From a bacterium (lineage in GTDB: Bacteria; Sumerlaeota; Sumerlaeia; SLMS01; JAHLLQ01): DNA of 64,000 nt. The stretch lies in NCBI GenBank assembly GCA_020444065.1, contig JAHLLQ010000001.1, positions 930,001 through 994,000 of the forward strand. The letters run 5' to 3'. The notes beneath the pieces were generated by a model, which was not told the DNA's origin, did no database searches, and saw only the letters and a list, made by a program, of their open reading frames with translations. A program made the translations under genes and the position numbers. Below, one piece after another: positions 56,306 to 64,000 of the stretch (position 1 is its first letter; each line of letters begins with the position of its first letter).

Positions 56306-57607
56306 CTAGCGTTCGATGACGATGGCGTCTTGGGTGATTTCGGCCACGCGGCCGGCGGCGCTGGCGTGGATCGGCACGCCGAGGTCCTTCTCGCCGACGT
56401 TGGCGATGATGTCGCCTTCCTTGACCGACGCGCCGGCCTTCACGATCGGAACGGCAGGTGCGCCAATGTGCTGGCTCAGCATAATGGTCAGGCGCGGCGA
56501 TTCAGGCATGTCCGGAAGAAGCGGACCGACATTTTCAAACTGGTTCAGATTCAGGCGAGACATCAGGCGTTTGACCGGCACGTGGCGCCCGTCGAAGACC
56601 GGATGCACAGGGCGCGGCATGCCGTTCCATTTCCAGCCATTGGCCTTCACCTCGGCCTTGCCACCGACGCAGGCATCGCGCGGATCGAGGCTTTCCGGAC
56701 ACGCCATCAGCGTACACAGGTTGCACTCGCAGCAGTAGGTCGTGCCGATGACCTGCGCCTGGCGGTCGTGCACGAAACCCAGCGAACGCATCGCCTTGTG
56801 CGGCTCGATCGGATGCCCAAGCAAATACCGCGGGCAGAATTCCGTACAGAACGAGCACTGGTCGCAGGCCGACCTTCCGATGCGATCGCGCGCCTGCTTC
56901 GGCCGATCGTAAACGTTCAGCAGATCGTGATCCGAAGGCAGGACGATCAACGCGCCGGTTGTGCGCGTCACCGGCTCGTCCAGCGATTTGACGCGCTTGC
57001 CCATCATGCAGCCGCCGCTCAGAACGCCGAAGTCGTCGACCTTTGCCCCGCCGGCCATCGCGATGCAGTCGCGGAACGGTGTGCCCAGGGGCGCAGCGAT
57101 CGTGACCGGATGATGCACGGCGCCGACAACGCTCAGGTACTTGCGCGTCACGGGCTTCGCGCGCGCCAGGTTGATCACCGTCTCGACATTCTGGACGGCG
57201 CAGTCGACATCCTTCGGTAATCCGCCCGGCGGAATGACTTTGCCGGTCGCTTCATAGACGAGGATGAACTCGTCGCCGGTCGGGTAATAGTCCTTCAGCG
57301 GATGAATCCGGATGTTGTCGGAGAGCAGCTTCTCGAGAATCTCGATGACCTGCGTGTACTTCGCCTTGATGCCGATGATGCCTTCCTTGGCGCCGATCTG
57401 GCGCATGATCATCCGCGCGCCTTCCATCATCTCGTCGGCGAACGCCCGCATCATCTCCTTATCCTTATGGAGGAGCGGTTCGCATTCGGCGGCGTTGATG
57501 ATGAATGTCGAGACCGAGCCGCCGAGCTTGACGTACATGGGAAATCCGGCACCGCCGGCGCCGACAATCCCCCACTGGCGAGCGTTTTTGATCAGATCGG
57601 ATGACAT
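56306..57607 (-). CDS. pduS: PduS-type microcompartment electron-transfer flavoprotein
   Basis: A 433-residue RnfC-like protein with GGAGG 11 bases before ATG. The N-terminus WGIVGAGGAGFPMYVKL and NAAECEPLLHKDKEMM form the FMN/NADH-binding RnfC domain, followed by an SLBB-like region (YLSVVGAVHHPVTIAAPLG). Two 4Fe-4S sites are visible: CDQCSFCTEFCPRYLLGH and CCECNLCTLMACPESLDPRDAC. The C-terminal barrel-sandwich is VPIVKAGASVKEGDIIANVG. Known role: NADH-dependent cobalamin reduction or redox shuttling inside microcompartments, with PduT. Upstream on the same strand is an amber-interrupted membrane gene. Confidence 0.93.
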   Translation of the reverse strand: MSSDLIKNARQWGIVGAGGAGFPMYVKLGGSVSTFIINAAECEPLLHKDKEMMRAFADEMMEGARMIMRQIGAKEGIIGIKAKYTQVIEILEKLLSDNIRIHPLKDYYPTGDEFILVYEATGKVIPPGGLPKDVDCAVQNVETVINLARAKPVTRKYLSVVGAVHHPVTIAAPLGTPFRDCIAMAGGAKVDDFGVLSGGCMMGKRVKSLDEPVTRTTGALIVLPSDHDLLNVYDRPKQARDRIGRSACDQCSFCTEFCPRYLLGHPIEPHKAMRSLGFVHDRQAQVIGTTYCCECNLCTLMACPESLDPRDACVGGKAEVKANGWKWNGMPRPVHPVFDGRHVPVKRLMSRLNLNQFENVGPLLPDMPESPRLTIMLSQHIGAPAVPIVKAGASVKEGDIIANVGEKDLGVPIHASAAGRVAEITQDAIVIER

Positions 57608-57727
57608 CGAACGGCAAACCTCCGGGCTGGAAAGACGCCTTGCACAAGTCCACGATGGTGGACGGCCGGCAGACGGGAAGACAAGAACAAAGTGGGCGGG
57701 CGTCGTAGCGTGCCGAGGCCCATGTGA

Positions 57728-58147
57728 TTACTTCGGATCCTTGGCCTCGGATTCGAGCACGGCTCGGATGTGCCAGTTGATGTGCCCCATGCATCCAACG
57801 TCGACCAGGGCAACTGCGCCGACCGCGATCAGCACTCTCAAGCTGCCTGTCCCCTGGGCAATCCCGCCGGCGAGCAGCAACCAATACGCGGTGACCGCCC
57901 CCGCGAGGATGAGGATTGCGACGAGGAACTACACGGTCCCACCTGCCCGATCGAGCCGGAGTCGAAAAGAGCTGAAGGCCAGCGCTACCAGCAATCCGGC
58001 GTGCCAGCAGACGAGAGAGAAGATCGCCGATGCTCCCAGATCCGGCAGGAACTGAAGGATCAAAGCGACTGGCAACAGACACACCAAGATCAGGCAAACG
58101 TTCAAGCCGTCCAGCAAATCCGGCCGATGAAAGGATACATGCTTCAT
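57728..58147 (-). pseudogene. Membrane-protein gene interrupted by an in-frame TAG codon
   Basis: From an ATG seven bases after GAGG (MKHVSFHRPDLLDGLN) the frame runs 72 codons to TAG at 57929-57931. It continues without any shift for 66 more codons to TAA at 57728-57730. The first part has two membrane segments (CLILVCLLPVALILQFL; IFSLVCWHAGLLVALAF), and the second has two more (FLVAILILAGAVTAYWLLL; LIAVGAVALVDVGC), so together they form a plausible four-helix protein of about 138 residues. One base change (CAG or TGG to TAG) would explain it. It could be a pseudogene, a sequencing error, or two short proteins. It lies 120 bases upstream of pduS. Confidence 0.7.
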
Positions 58148-58199
58148 GGAAGGTCCTCTTCGCTGAGGATGGGACACGGAGATTCAGGTGGCAAAGCGC

Positions 58200-58604
58200 T
58201 TAGCCAGTAGGTCGTTGGGCTTCCTTCAACGCCGCCCTCTTGAACTCCGCCGGAGGATCGTAGTGATGAATCGCAACGTAGTGCAGGATCAGGTTCGGGC
58301 ACACGTATATCGTTCGATGCTTGCCCTTCACCACGATCTCGCAGGAGCCGAGGTGAAGGTCGCCTCCAGGGAGCGGGTTATTGACTGGGTATTCACTGCA
58401 GAATGGGCATTGGTGCCATCCACGGGTCCTATGCACCGGCGAACGGGCCAGCACCGCCAGCGCGCGGACCAACTCTCCATCTGGGATTGCTTGAGGGATA
58501 GAGTGCGCGTGATCCAGCCAGCCAACATTCCGCAGTTTGCGACCAAAGTAGCGCATCCGAATAAAAAGGGAATAGGAGTACCTGCTGAGGTCGGCGTAGT
58601 ACAT
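58200..58604 (-). CDS. Uncharacterised 134-residue protein
   Basis: The ATG has AGGA seven bases upstream. The layout PDGELVRALAVLARSPVHRTRGWHQCPFC, then LGSCEIVVKGKHRTIYVCPNLILHYVAIHHYDPPAEF, resembles a small family of bacterial proteins that I recall only as hypothetical, with a CxxC motif, a short beta-hairpin giving a Tyr-x-x-Pro-x-Leu-Ile strand and a closing HY...Y.PP..F segment. Function unknown. It starts the minus-strand group that runs into the interrupted membrane gene and the PduS/PduT pair, 52 bases upstream of the former. Confidence 0.7.
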   Translation of the reverse strand: MYYADLSRYSYSLFIRMRYFGRKLRNVGWLDHAHSIPQAIPDGELVRALAVLARSPVHRTRGWHQCPFCSEYPVNNPLPGGDLHLGSCEIVVKGKHRTIYVCPNLILHYVAIHHYDPPAEFKRAALKEAQRPTG

Positions 58605-58620
58605 GAGTCCTATGAGTAAA

Positions 58621-58650
58621 CTGACAGGATTGACAAGATGAACAAGATTG
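58621..58650. repeat. Short degenerate direct repeats (GACAGGATT type)
   Basis: Three head-to-tail units (gacaggatt, gacaagatg, aacaagatt) of about nine bases lie between divergent genes. The unit resembles those in the inverted repeat at 55641-55716. Confidence 0.5.
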
Positions 58651-58819
58651 AGGGCGCGTTGCGGCCCTCCCGATCTTCATCCGTTCATAGGTGAGTGGCT
58701 GGGCATGGGCAATGGGATTCCGCGTACTAACCCCTTGCCGCTCTGGGGGGTGATGGCGGACAGGTCTTGCTGGCTCTGCGACACCGTCGATTGGAGCCGA
58801 TCTTGCCAGGAAACTGGTC

Positions 58820-60175
58820 GTGAATCAGGCAAAGCTCCCCAGATTGCTCGTTCTCTCGTTCGCCGCGTTGATCGTGGTGGGGGCGATTGCGTTGATGTTG
58901 CCGTTTGGAATGGCGAGCGAGGCCGGCGCCCTGAAACCGGTGGAAGCGCTGTTCACGGCAACGTCGGCTGTCTGCGTAACAGGGCTGATCGTCCGGGATA
59001 CGGCAACCGAGTTTACGTTCATCGGGCAACTGATCATCCTGGTCCTGATCCAGCTCGGGGGCCTGGGGATCCTGACGCTGTCGAACTTCTTCCTGCTCAG
59101 CCGCCGCTCGCGAATTGGTCTGGGAGCACGCGAGATGATCGCCGAAACGCACGGCGGCCTGGCGCATATCGAGCCCCAGCACCTGCTGCGCCGCATCGTG
59201 GTTTACACGTTCGCCAGCGAAGCCGTCGGCGCGCTGATCCTGACGATCCGGTTCGCCTTCGACTATCCGTTCGGCCAGGCACTGTGGCTGGGCATTTTCC
59301 ACTCCGTTTCGGCATTCTGTAACGCGGGTTTCAGTCTGTTCTCCAACAGCCTGGAAGGATACCGCGACGACTTCGTCGTGAACGTAGCGGTGATGGCGCT
59401 GATCGTCCTGGGCGGCCTGGGGTTCATCGTGTTTGCGGACCTATCGTACTGGGTCCGACAGCGCCGGAAGCGACGCGTCAAGCTGTCGCTGCACACACGG
59501 GCGGTCCTGCGCGCGACGACGATCCTGGTGGTTGGCGGCTGGGGGATCCTGGCGATTCTGGAGATGCGCAACCCGGGGTCGGGCAACTCGATCTGGGAGT
59601 GGTTCCAGAGCTCGCTGTTCCTGTCCGTAACTGCGCGAACGGCCGGATTCAACACGGTGGCAATGTCGGACCTGGCGAATCCGACCCTGTTGGTGCTGAT
59701 GATCCTGATGATTATCGGAGCCTCGCCGGGATCCACCGGCGGCGGTCTGAAGACGACGACGGCAGCGATTCTGACCTCGATCATCAGTTCCCGGTCGCGG
59801 AATCGGCCGAAGGTGGAGATCCTGGATCGTAGCATCCCCGCGGAATTGGTGGCCAAGGCGCTCGCCGTGACCGCCGGCTATATAGCGGCCATTGTCGTGG
59901 CGACGATTCTGCTGCAGAGTGCCGAGTACGGCCTGCGCCCGCACGCCGAAGTGCGCGGCCAGTTCCTGGAGCATCTCTTCGAGGTCGTGTCGGCTATGGG
60001 CACGGTGGGATTGTCACTGGGCGTGACGGCGAAATTGTCGAGCCTGGGCAAGCTGATCATCATCGCGTGCATGTTCATCGGCCGCCTGGGGCCGCTGATG
60101 ATTGCGATCTCGCTGGTGGGTCGTCGCAAGCGGCTGAACTACACAATGCCGGAAGAAAACCTGATGGTAGGATAG
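58820..60175 (+). CDS. Trk/Ktr-type potassium channel subunit
   Basis: A 451-residue membrane protein of the TrkH/KtrB family, starting at GTG nine bases after AGGA. Four pore-loop repeats are visible, each with a selectivity Gly: TATSAVCVTGLI, VSAFCNAGFSLFSN, VTARTAGFNTV and VSAMGTVGLSLGV. The SPGSTGGGLKTTT segment after the third pore is the family's gating region. Length is near KtrB (about 445) and shorter than TrkH. Known role: potassium uptake gated by the RCK subunit encoded four bases downstream. Confidence 0.95.
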   Translation: MNQAKLPRLLVLSFAALIVVGAIALMLPFGMASEAGALKPVEALFTATSAVCVTGLIVRDTATEFTFIGQLIILVLIQLGGLGILTLSNFFLLSRRSRIGLGAREMIAETHGGLAHIEPQHLLRRIVVYTFASEAVGALILTIRFAFDYPFGQALWLGIFHSVSAFCNAGFSLFSNSLEGYRDDFVVNVAVMALIVLGGLGFIVFADLSYWVRQRRKRRVKLSLHTRAVLRATTILVVGGWGILAILEMRNPGSGNSIWEWFQSSLFLSVTARTAGFNTVAMSDLANPTLLVLMILMIIGASPGSTGGGLKTTTAAILTSIISSRSRNRPKVEILDRSIPAELVAKALAVTAGYIAAIVVATILLQSAEYGLRPHAEVRGQFLEHLFEVVSAMGTVGLSLGVTAKLSSLGKLIIIACMFIGRLGPLMIAISLVGRRKRLNYTMPEENLMVG

Positions 60176-60179
60176 GCGA

Positions 60180-60929
60180 ATGAAACGGACATTTACAATC
60201 GTTGGCATGGGAACATTCGGAGGCCAAACGGCCAAGGCGCTGTACGAGGCCGGGGCGAAGGTGCTCGCAATCGACGTGGACGAGCGCGAAGTCGAGCGAG
60301 TCGCCGAGTTCGTCACGAAGGCCTACTGCGCCAATGTGCTGGATGAGGACTCGATCAAAGCCGCCGGTGCCTTCGATGCGGACGCCGCCATCATTGCGGT
60401 TCGCCGCCGCTTCGACGTGACGGTGCTGGCTACACACCTGTTCAAAAGTCATGGATTCAAGGAGATCATCGCCGTCGTGGACTCTACCCAGGAATCGAGC
60501 GCCATCGAGTCCATCGGTGCCACCCACGTGGTCTTCCCCGAACGCGACATGGCCCAGCGGCTGGCCCGCAACCTGACGATGCCGGACCTGGCAGAGCAGA
60601 TTCCGCTCGGCCCGGATGTCGGCATCATCGAGGTGCATTGCCCCGCGTCTTTCGAGGGCAACTCATTGATTGAGCTGAACTTACGAAAAAAATTCGGCGT
60701 TAACGTGATTGCTATCAAGCGCAGCACGGGGACCTTCGCTGAACGCATCTCAATCGAAGTCGCCCCGAATCCGATGGAAGCGCTGCGATCAGGGGACGTG
60801 CTGGTGCTGCTGGGTAAGTCGGAACATCTCAGTGAGTTCGTCGACGAGTTCGGACAGAAACCGATGAATCCGGAGACCATTCAGCCGCGGGAAGAGGAGA
60901 AGAACGGAGCTCCGGAGGCAGAGAAGTAG
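60180..60929 (+). CDS. Potassium uptake regulatory RCK protein (KtrA/TrkA type)
   Basis: A 249-residue cytoplasmic protein. The RCK_N Rossmann domain starts TFTIVGMGTFGGQTAKAL (GxGxFG) with the ribose-binding acid in VLAIDVDEREV and continues to about 130. The RCK_C domain (IIEVHCPASFEGNSLIEL to VLVLLGKSEHLSEF) ends near 225. A short acidic tail follows. A single RCK_N/RCK_C unit is the KtrA arrangement, not the duplicated E. coli TrkA. Known role: nucleotide-sensing octameric ring that gates the channel subunit. Four bases separate it from the channel gene. Confidence 0.94.
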   Translation: MKRTFTIVGMGTFGGQTAKALYEAGAKVLAIDVDEREVERVAEFVTKAYCANVLDEDSIKAAGAFDADAAIIAVRRRFDVTVLATHLFKSHGFKEIIAVVDSTQESSAIESIGATHVVFPERDMAQRLARNLTMPDLAEQIPLGPDVGIIEVHCPASFEGNSLIELNLRKKFGVNVIAIKRSTGTFAERISIEVAPNPMEALRSGDVLVLLGKSEHLSEFVDEFGQKPMNPETIQPREEEKNGAPEAEK

Positions 60930-61083
60930 GCTTTCTGGCCAATCAGGCGTTCTTTTCGTTGACCACTTGCAACGGCTAGGGACTAGCATCCCACGCTTTC
61001 CCGGCTGCCGGGTATCCGGCGGCCGCTGCTTTGTCATATTCCTTGGGCGCTGAGGGGCGCCTTTTCTGGAGACCTTTGCCGTT

Positions 61084-63111
61084 ATGATGCAGAAACTCCG
61101 CAGCCGGTATGTCATGAAGAAGATTCTGTGGGCGATTCTGATCCTCACGATTCCTTCCTTCGTGCTATTCTATGGATTCTCGGGCTCGGGCAGATCCGGC
61201 AATCAGCCCCAACTGGGCAATACGTTCGTCGAGATCCAGACGAATCATGGGAAACAGGAGATCACGCGCGAGGACATGAAGAGCGCGCGGGACTCTCTGT
61301 CCTACTACTATTCGATGTTCCTGGGCCAGAATGCCACCAACGCCCAACGGACTCAGATCAGCAGTGCCTTAACCAACAAAGAGATCGCCGACTACGCGGT
61401 GAGCGCGGCTGCGATGCAGCAGCTCGGCGAGGAGTGGGGAATCGCGGTTTCGATGGAGCAGGTCAGCCGGTATCTGTCGAATATGGGACTGACCGATCAG
61501 ACACTCCCGCTCTACTTGCAGCAACGGCGCATCTCGAAGAAGCAGTTGATCGCGCAAAGCCTGTTCGATCTGCAGAACTCCCGGACGCAACAGTTGGTGG
61601 GTTCCGTCGCGCGCGTTTCCCTGCTTGAGCTTTGGCAGGAGTACCTGCTGCAGAACGAAGAGCTGAAGGCCGAATACGCCGTCTTGAAGACGTCCGATCT
61701 GCTGGACTCTATCGAGGTGACCGACGCCGAGGTGGCCGAGTACTACAACGATCACCTGGACAACTACATCGAGCCTGAGAAGCGCATCTACCGCTACATC
61801 AAGCGCGAGCCCGCACCGCTCGATTTCATGATGGATATCCCGGAGTCCGAAAGCAAAGTCATCTACGATACGATGGATCCCGAGAGGCAGCCGCAGTATG
61901 CCACCGGCGAGCGTCGGCAGGTCCGCAACATCATGTTGACCGTGGATGAGGGTGAGAATGCCGACGATGTGAAGGGCGAGTTGGAACAGATTCGCGAGCG
62001 CATCGCCAACGGCGAGAGCTTCGAAGAACTGGCCAATGAGTTCAGCGACGATCCGGCAAACATCCGCTTTGACGAGGGAACGACGGCAACGATGCGCGGC
62101 GGTCTGCTGGCGACACGGGTTCGGACCAATCAGCCGGAAACCTGGGCAGCCATCTACGGACAGGCCTGGGTTGATGCCGTCACCACAACGCCCGCAGGCG
62201 AGTTGACCGACGTGGTTGAAGGACCCGACCAGGAGTCCTTCCTGTTGGCGGAGGTTGAAGACGTGGCGGAGTCCACAAAGATTCCATTCGAGGAAGCACG
62301 TCCTCGGATCGAACGTCAGTTGCGCCAGAGCAAGATCCGCGAGCAGCAGGAAGCTCGTTCAAAGGAAGCCGACGAAATCGAGCTGGAAATGCGTGAACTG
62401 GTCGCGACGCGCACGACGCTGGAAGGCGTTGCTCGCGAACTGAATATGGACGTTCAGGAGACCAGCCCAACGATCTCCACCAGCACCTCGATTCGCGGTG
62501 TAGGCAGCTTCCGTCAGAATGAGATGGCGCTGAGCCGTCTGGACCTCGGCGAGATGAGCCCTGCTCTGCGCTCTGACATGGATGCTGTTGTGGTCATGGA
62601 AATCGCTAAGATCCTCCCGGAACGCCAGCAGACTCTGGACGAGGTTCGGGACCAGGTCACGCGCGCCCTGAAGCGGGAAGTTGCGGCGGAGCAGGCGACG
62701 GAAATCGCGGAACAAATCCGCGAGCGTGTCGAATCGGGTCAGGACATGGAGAAGGTGGCCGAGCAGCTCGGTGCCGAATACGTTGCAGCAGGCGACGCGT
62801 TCACGCGTGCGAATGCTCCGGGCGAACTTCGCGGTGCTTCCGAGTTCGCGAATGAATCGCTGCGCGCAAAGGTCGGCGAGCCACGGGTCGTAAAGAGTGG
62901 CTCCGGCGACTTCGTCAACGCCGCGGTCGTCTTTGAACTGACCGAGAAGAACCCGCCGGACAAGAAGGTCTTCCTGCAGGATATGCGTCAGTTGGAATCC
63001 GGACTGCGCAGCATGAAGGAGCGCACGTTCGTGGATGAATTCCGCAAGGATGCGCTGAAGACCATGAAGCCGAAGTTCAACGAGGAGATGTTCACGAACG
63101 AGCAGATGTAA
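61084..63111 (+). CDS. PpiD/SurA-type membrane peptidyl-prolyl isomerase and chaperone
   Basis: A 675-residue protein with one N-terminal membrane helix (ILWAILILTIPSFVLFYGF, about 14-33) and the rest extracytoplasmic. An N-terminal SurA_N/PpiD-like chaperone region (REDMKSARDSLSYYYSMFLG to LLELWQEYLLQNEELKAEY) is followed by a parvulin-like rotamase domain around 275-395 (RRQVRNIMLTVDEGENADD; FEELANEFSDDPAN; VEGPDQESFLLAEV). A long coiled C-terminal region follows. The parvulin domain is loosely conserved, so isomerase activity is uncertain, as in E. coli PpiD. Role: folding of secreted and outer-membrane proteins. GGAG lies 12 bases before the start. A small GGCGC/GCGCC hairpin with a following TTTT sits just upstream (61046-61065). 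Confidence 0.85.
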   Translation: MMQKLRSRYVMKKILWAILILTIPSFVLFYGFSGSGRSGNQPQLGNTFVEIQTNHGKQEITREDMKSARDSLSYYYSMFLGQNATNAQRTQISSALTNKEIADYAVSAAAMQQLGEEWGIAVSMEQVSRYLSNMGLTDQTLPLYLQQRRISKKQLIAQSLFDLQNSRTQQLVGSVARVSLLELWQEYLLQNEELKAEYAVLKTSDLLDSIEVTDAEVAEYYNDHLDNYIEPEKRIYRYIKREPAPLDFMMDIPESESKVIYDTMDPERQPQYATGERRQVRNIMLTVDEGENADDVKGELEQIRERIANGESFEELANEFSDDPANIRFDEGTTATMRGGLLATRVRTNQPETWAAIYGQAWVDAVTTTPAGELTDVVEGPDQESFLLAEVEDVAESTKIPFEEARPRIERQLRQSKIREQQEARSKEADEIELEMRELVATRTTLEGVARELNMDVQETSPTISTSTSIRGVGSFRQNEMALSRLDLGEMSPALRSDMDAVVVMEIAKILPERQQTLDEVRDQVTRALKREVAAEQATEIAEQIRERVESGQDMEKVAEQLGAEYVAAGDAFTRANAPGELRGASEFANESLRAKVGEPRVVKSGSGDFVNAAVVFELTEKNPPDKKVFLQDMRQLESGLRSMKERTFVDEFRKDALKTMKPKFNEEMFTNEQM

Positions 63112-63143
63112 TCGCTCGGCAGAACATGACGATGCCAAACGAT

Positions 63144-63172
63144 TCGGGCCCGGTTCGCCGGGCCCGATTTCT
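63144..63172. terminator. Strong intrinsic terminator
   Basis: A perfect 10-bp stem (tcgggcccgg / ccgggcccga) with a TTCG tetraloop is followed by tttcttt on plus, 33 bases after the PpiD-like gene. Weaker T-richness on minus may also serve the convergent gene. Confidence 0.9.
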
Positions 63173-63192
63173 TTGTGGCGATGAATATCTTG

Positions 63193-64000
63193 TTACTTGT
63201 CCGCGCGATTGGCGTTTCGGATCGCCTCGACCGCTGCCGCATCCATTCCGCTGTTCAGCAGGCAATCGGCAATGAAGTCCGACTTGGCCTCGCAGTAGTC
63301 GGAAATTCCAAGCGATTCCTCGTAAGCTAGCCTCCGTTTAAGCTCGGCGTACTCTTGAACCGAATCTGGGTTTGCAAGCAGGAAGCGCCTGAGTCGCAGG
63401 TGGTTTTCGAGCGCTTCGCTGTCATGCACGCAGACGTACAGATTGTGGCGAAAACCGATATCGGCCGGCTCGCGATAGGCGATCCGCCCCGGAATACCCA
63501 AGTCGCCGCGATGCTCGTAGCCAAGCCCTTCGAGTGCGTCGCGCACATCGGAAAGAACGCCTTCGGACTCGACGACAATATCGACATCAATCACTGGCTT
63601 TGCCGCCAGCCCGGGAATCGACGTGCTGCCGACATGCTCGATGGAGCGCACGCCCTCGGGCATTGCGGGCTGCAGCAGCGCTTTGAGATAGGCGAAGCGC
63701 AGCGGCCACTCCGGATCGTAGTCGACGATAAGGATTGGCATCGGGGCGCTGAGTTCGCGCGCAAGGTCTTCGAGGAATCGAATCAGCGACCGGGCTCGCC
63801 GCTGCGCTTCCTCGCGCCCTGCCTCGGTCTGCATCGTTGCGGGAAGTCGTAGGAGCTTCGTGAAGAAGTGGTCGATCGAGAACTGTTTGTCATCCCGCTC
63901 GCGACTGCGTGCCCAAGGATCCGCGCCATCAAAGAACTCCGTCCCCATTTTCACGCCGGTGGCAATACATCGCATGATGCCAATCGTCCCGAGCGCTTCC
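63193..64000 (-). CDS. HD-domain hydrolase/GrpB fusion protein, cut by the right window edge
   Basis: The frame stays open from 63193 to the window end, so the true start lies beyond 64000. The first visible residues, EALGTIGIMRCIATG, then FSIDHFFTKLLRLPATMQTEAGREEAQRRARSLIRFLEDL, match the C-terminal part of COG1418-type HD phosphohydrolases (the ...AIGIART...INHFYEKLL pattern). From about PILIVDYDPEWPLRFAYLKALL onward, 170 residues are a complete GrpB domain (HVGSTSIPGLAAKPVIDVDIVV; FRHNLYVCVHDSEALENHLRLRRFLLANPD), a nucleotidyltransferase-fold family. GrpB proteins are normally stand-alone. A nucleotide-related role is inference. An internal ATG (63975) is within the HD segment and should not be taken as the start. 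Confidence 0.8.
   Translation of the reverse strand, partial: EALGTIGIMRCIATGVKMGTEFFDGADPWARSRERDDKQFSIDHFFTKLLRLPATMQTEAGREEAQRRARSLIRFLEDLARELSAPMPILIVDYDPEWPLRFAYLKALLQPAMPEGVRSIEHVGSTSIPGLAAKPVIDVDIVVESEGVLSDVRDALEGLGYEHRGDLGIPGRIAYREPADIGFRHNLYVCVHDSEALENHLRLRRFLLANPDSVQEYAELKRRLAYEESLGISDYCEAKSDFIADCLLNSGMDAAAVEAIRNANRADK

Noticed and set aside
55742-57220. A 492-codon open frame on plus, opposite pduT and pduS
   Set aside because: The minus-strand genes have diagnostic BMC and 4Fe-4S motifs; the plus frame has none.
57728-58147. TAG recoding (suppressor or pyrrolysine-type) as the general explanation for the interrupted membrane gene
   Set aside because: Several intact genes here (murA, the GH57, FG-GAP and propeller genes) end in TAG directly after their last conserved residues, so TAG is a normal stop.
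58188-58619. A 143-codon frame on plus that overlaps the 134-residue minus gene
   Set aside because: The minus product has a CxxC and conserved-looking segments plus a ribosome-binding site; the plus frame looks like its mirror.
58651-58819. A c-di-AMP riboswitch before the potassium channel gene
   Set aside because: The conserved core segments of that class were not seen by eye in the leader.

Overview
The window reads as about 64 kb of chromosome from a GC-rich (roughly 60% by eye), Gram-negative-type bacterium. It holds lipoprotein signal peptides, an outer-envelope style M16 protease pair, a PpiD-like chaperone, very large secreted beta-helix and beta-propeller proteins with Pro-Thr linkers, a Ser/Thr kinase with a TPR tail, and a DUF4954-type beta-helix protein. 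That mix suggests a deep, mostly uncultured lineage in or near the PVC/FCB groups (Sumerlaeota/BRC1-like is one guess). This is inference, not a phylogenetic result. No phage, transposase, integrase, CRISPR or rRNA gene was seen. TAG, TAA and TGA all end apparently intact genes, so the standard code applies.

Left part (1-28 kb): the end of hisC, a 2,173-residue secreted beta-helix protein, htpG, a secreted FG-GAP protein, a membrane histidine kinase, fusA, a secreted GH57-type glycoside hydrolase with a starch-binding-like module, lepB, a TGS-domain nucleoside kinase, a 55-residue Cys protein, an unknown protein and murA. Between murA and a phosphatase-like/cytochrome-like gene lie two secreted-protein genes (a beta-propeller and an FGE-fold protein). 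They are surrounded by short duplications of the murA 3' end and of the signal-peptide region of the following gene, so this spot looks like an insertion site. Three secreted proteins here (FG-GAP, GH57, beta-propeller) end in a shared short tail, P-[N/S]-G-W-[M/I]-x, which may be an unrecognised sorting or processing tag.

Middle part (28-49 kb): tRNA-Glu and tRNA-Gln, a methyltransferase, an NAD-dependent epimerase, the kinase/TPR protein with a small zinc-ribbon membrane partner, a YkgJ-type Cys-cluster protein coupled to a PflA-like radical SAM enzyme, an S41 protease, an aminotransferase with an Lrp/AsnC regulator, the M16 pair (one active, one inactive lipoprotein), pgsA overlapping gcvT, a secreted cohesin-like protein, a NifS/IscS-type cysteine desulfurase and a lipoprotein.

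Right part (49-64 kb): tRNA-Ser, a TrpF-like isomerase, an RsmB-like rRNA methyltransferase, the DUF4954 protein, a YggS-type PLP protein coupled to a zinc-ribbon protein, a two-gene bacterial-microcompartment set (PduT-type shell protein and PduS-type electron-transfer protein) with an amber-interrupted membrane gene upstream, a TrkH/TrkA potassium system, a PpiD-like chaperone, and an HD-hydrolase/GrpB fusion cut by the right edge. Genes are densely packed, with many 1-4 base overlaps, and good Shine-Dalgarno sequences allow most starts to be set.
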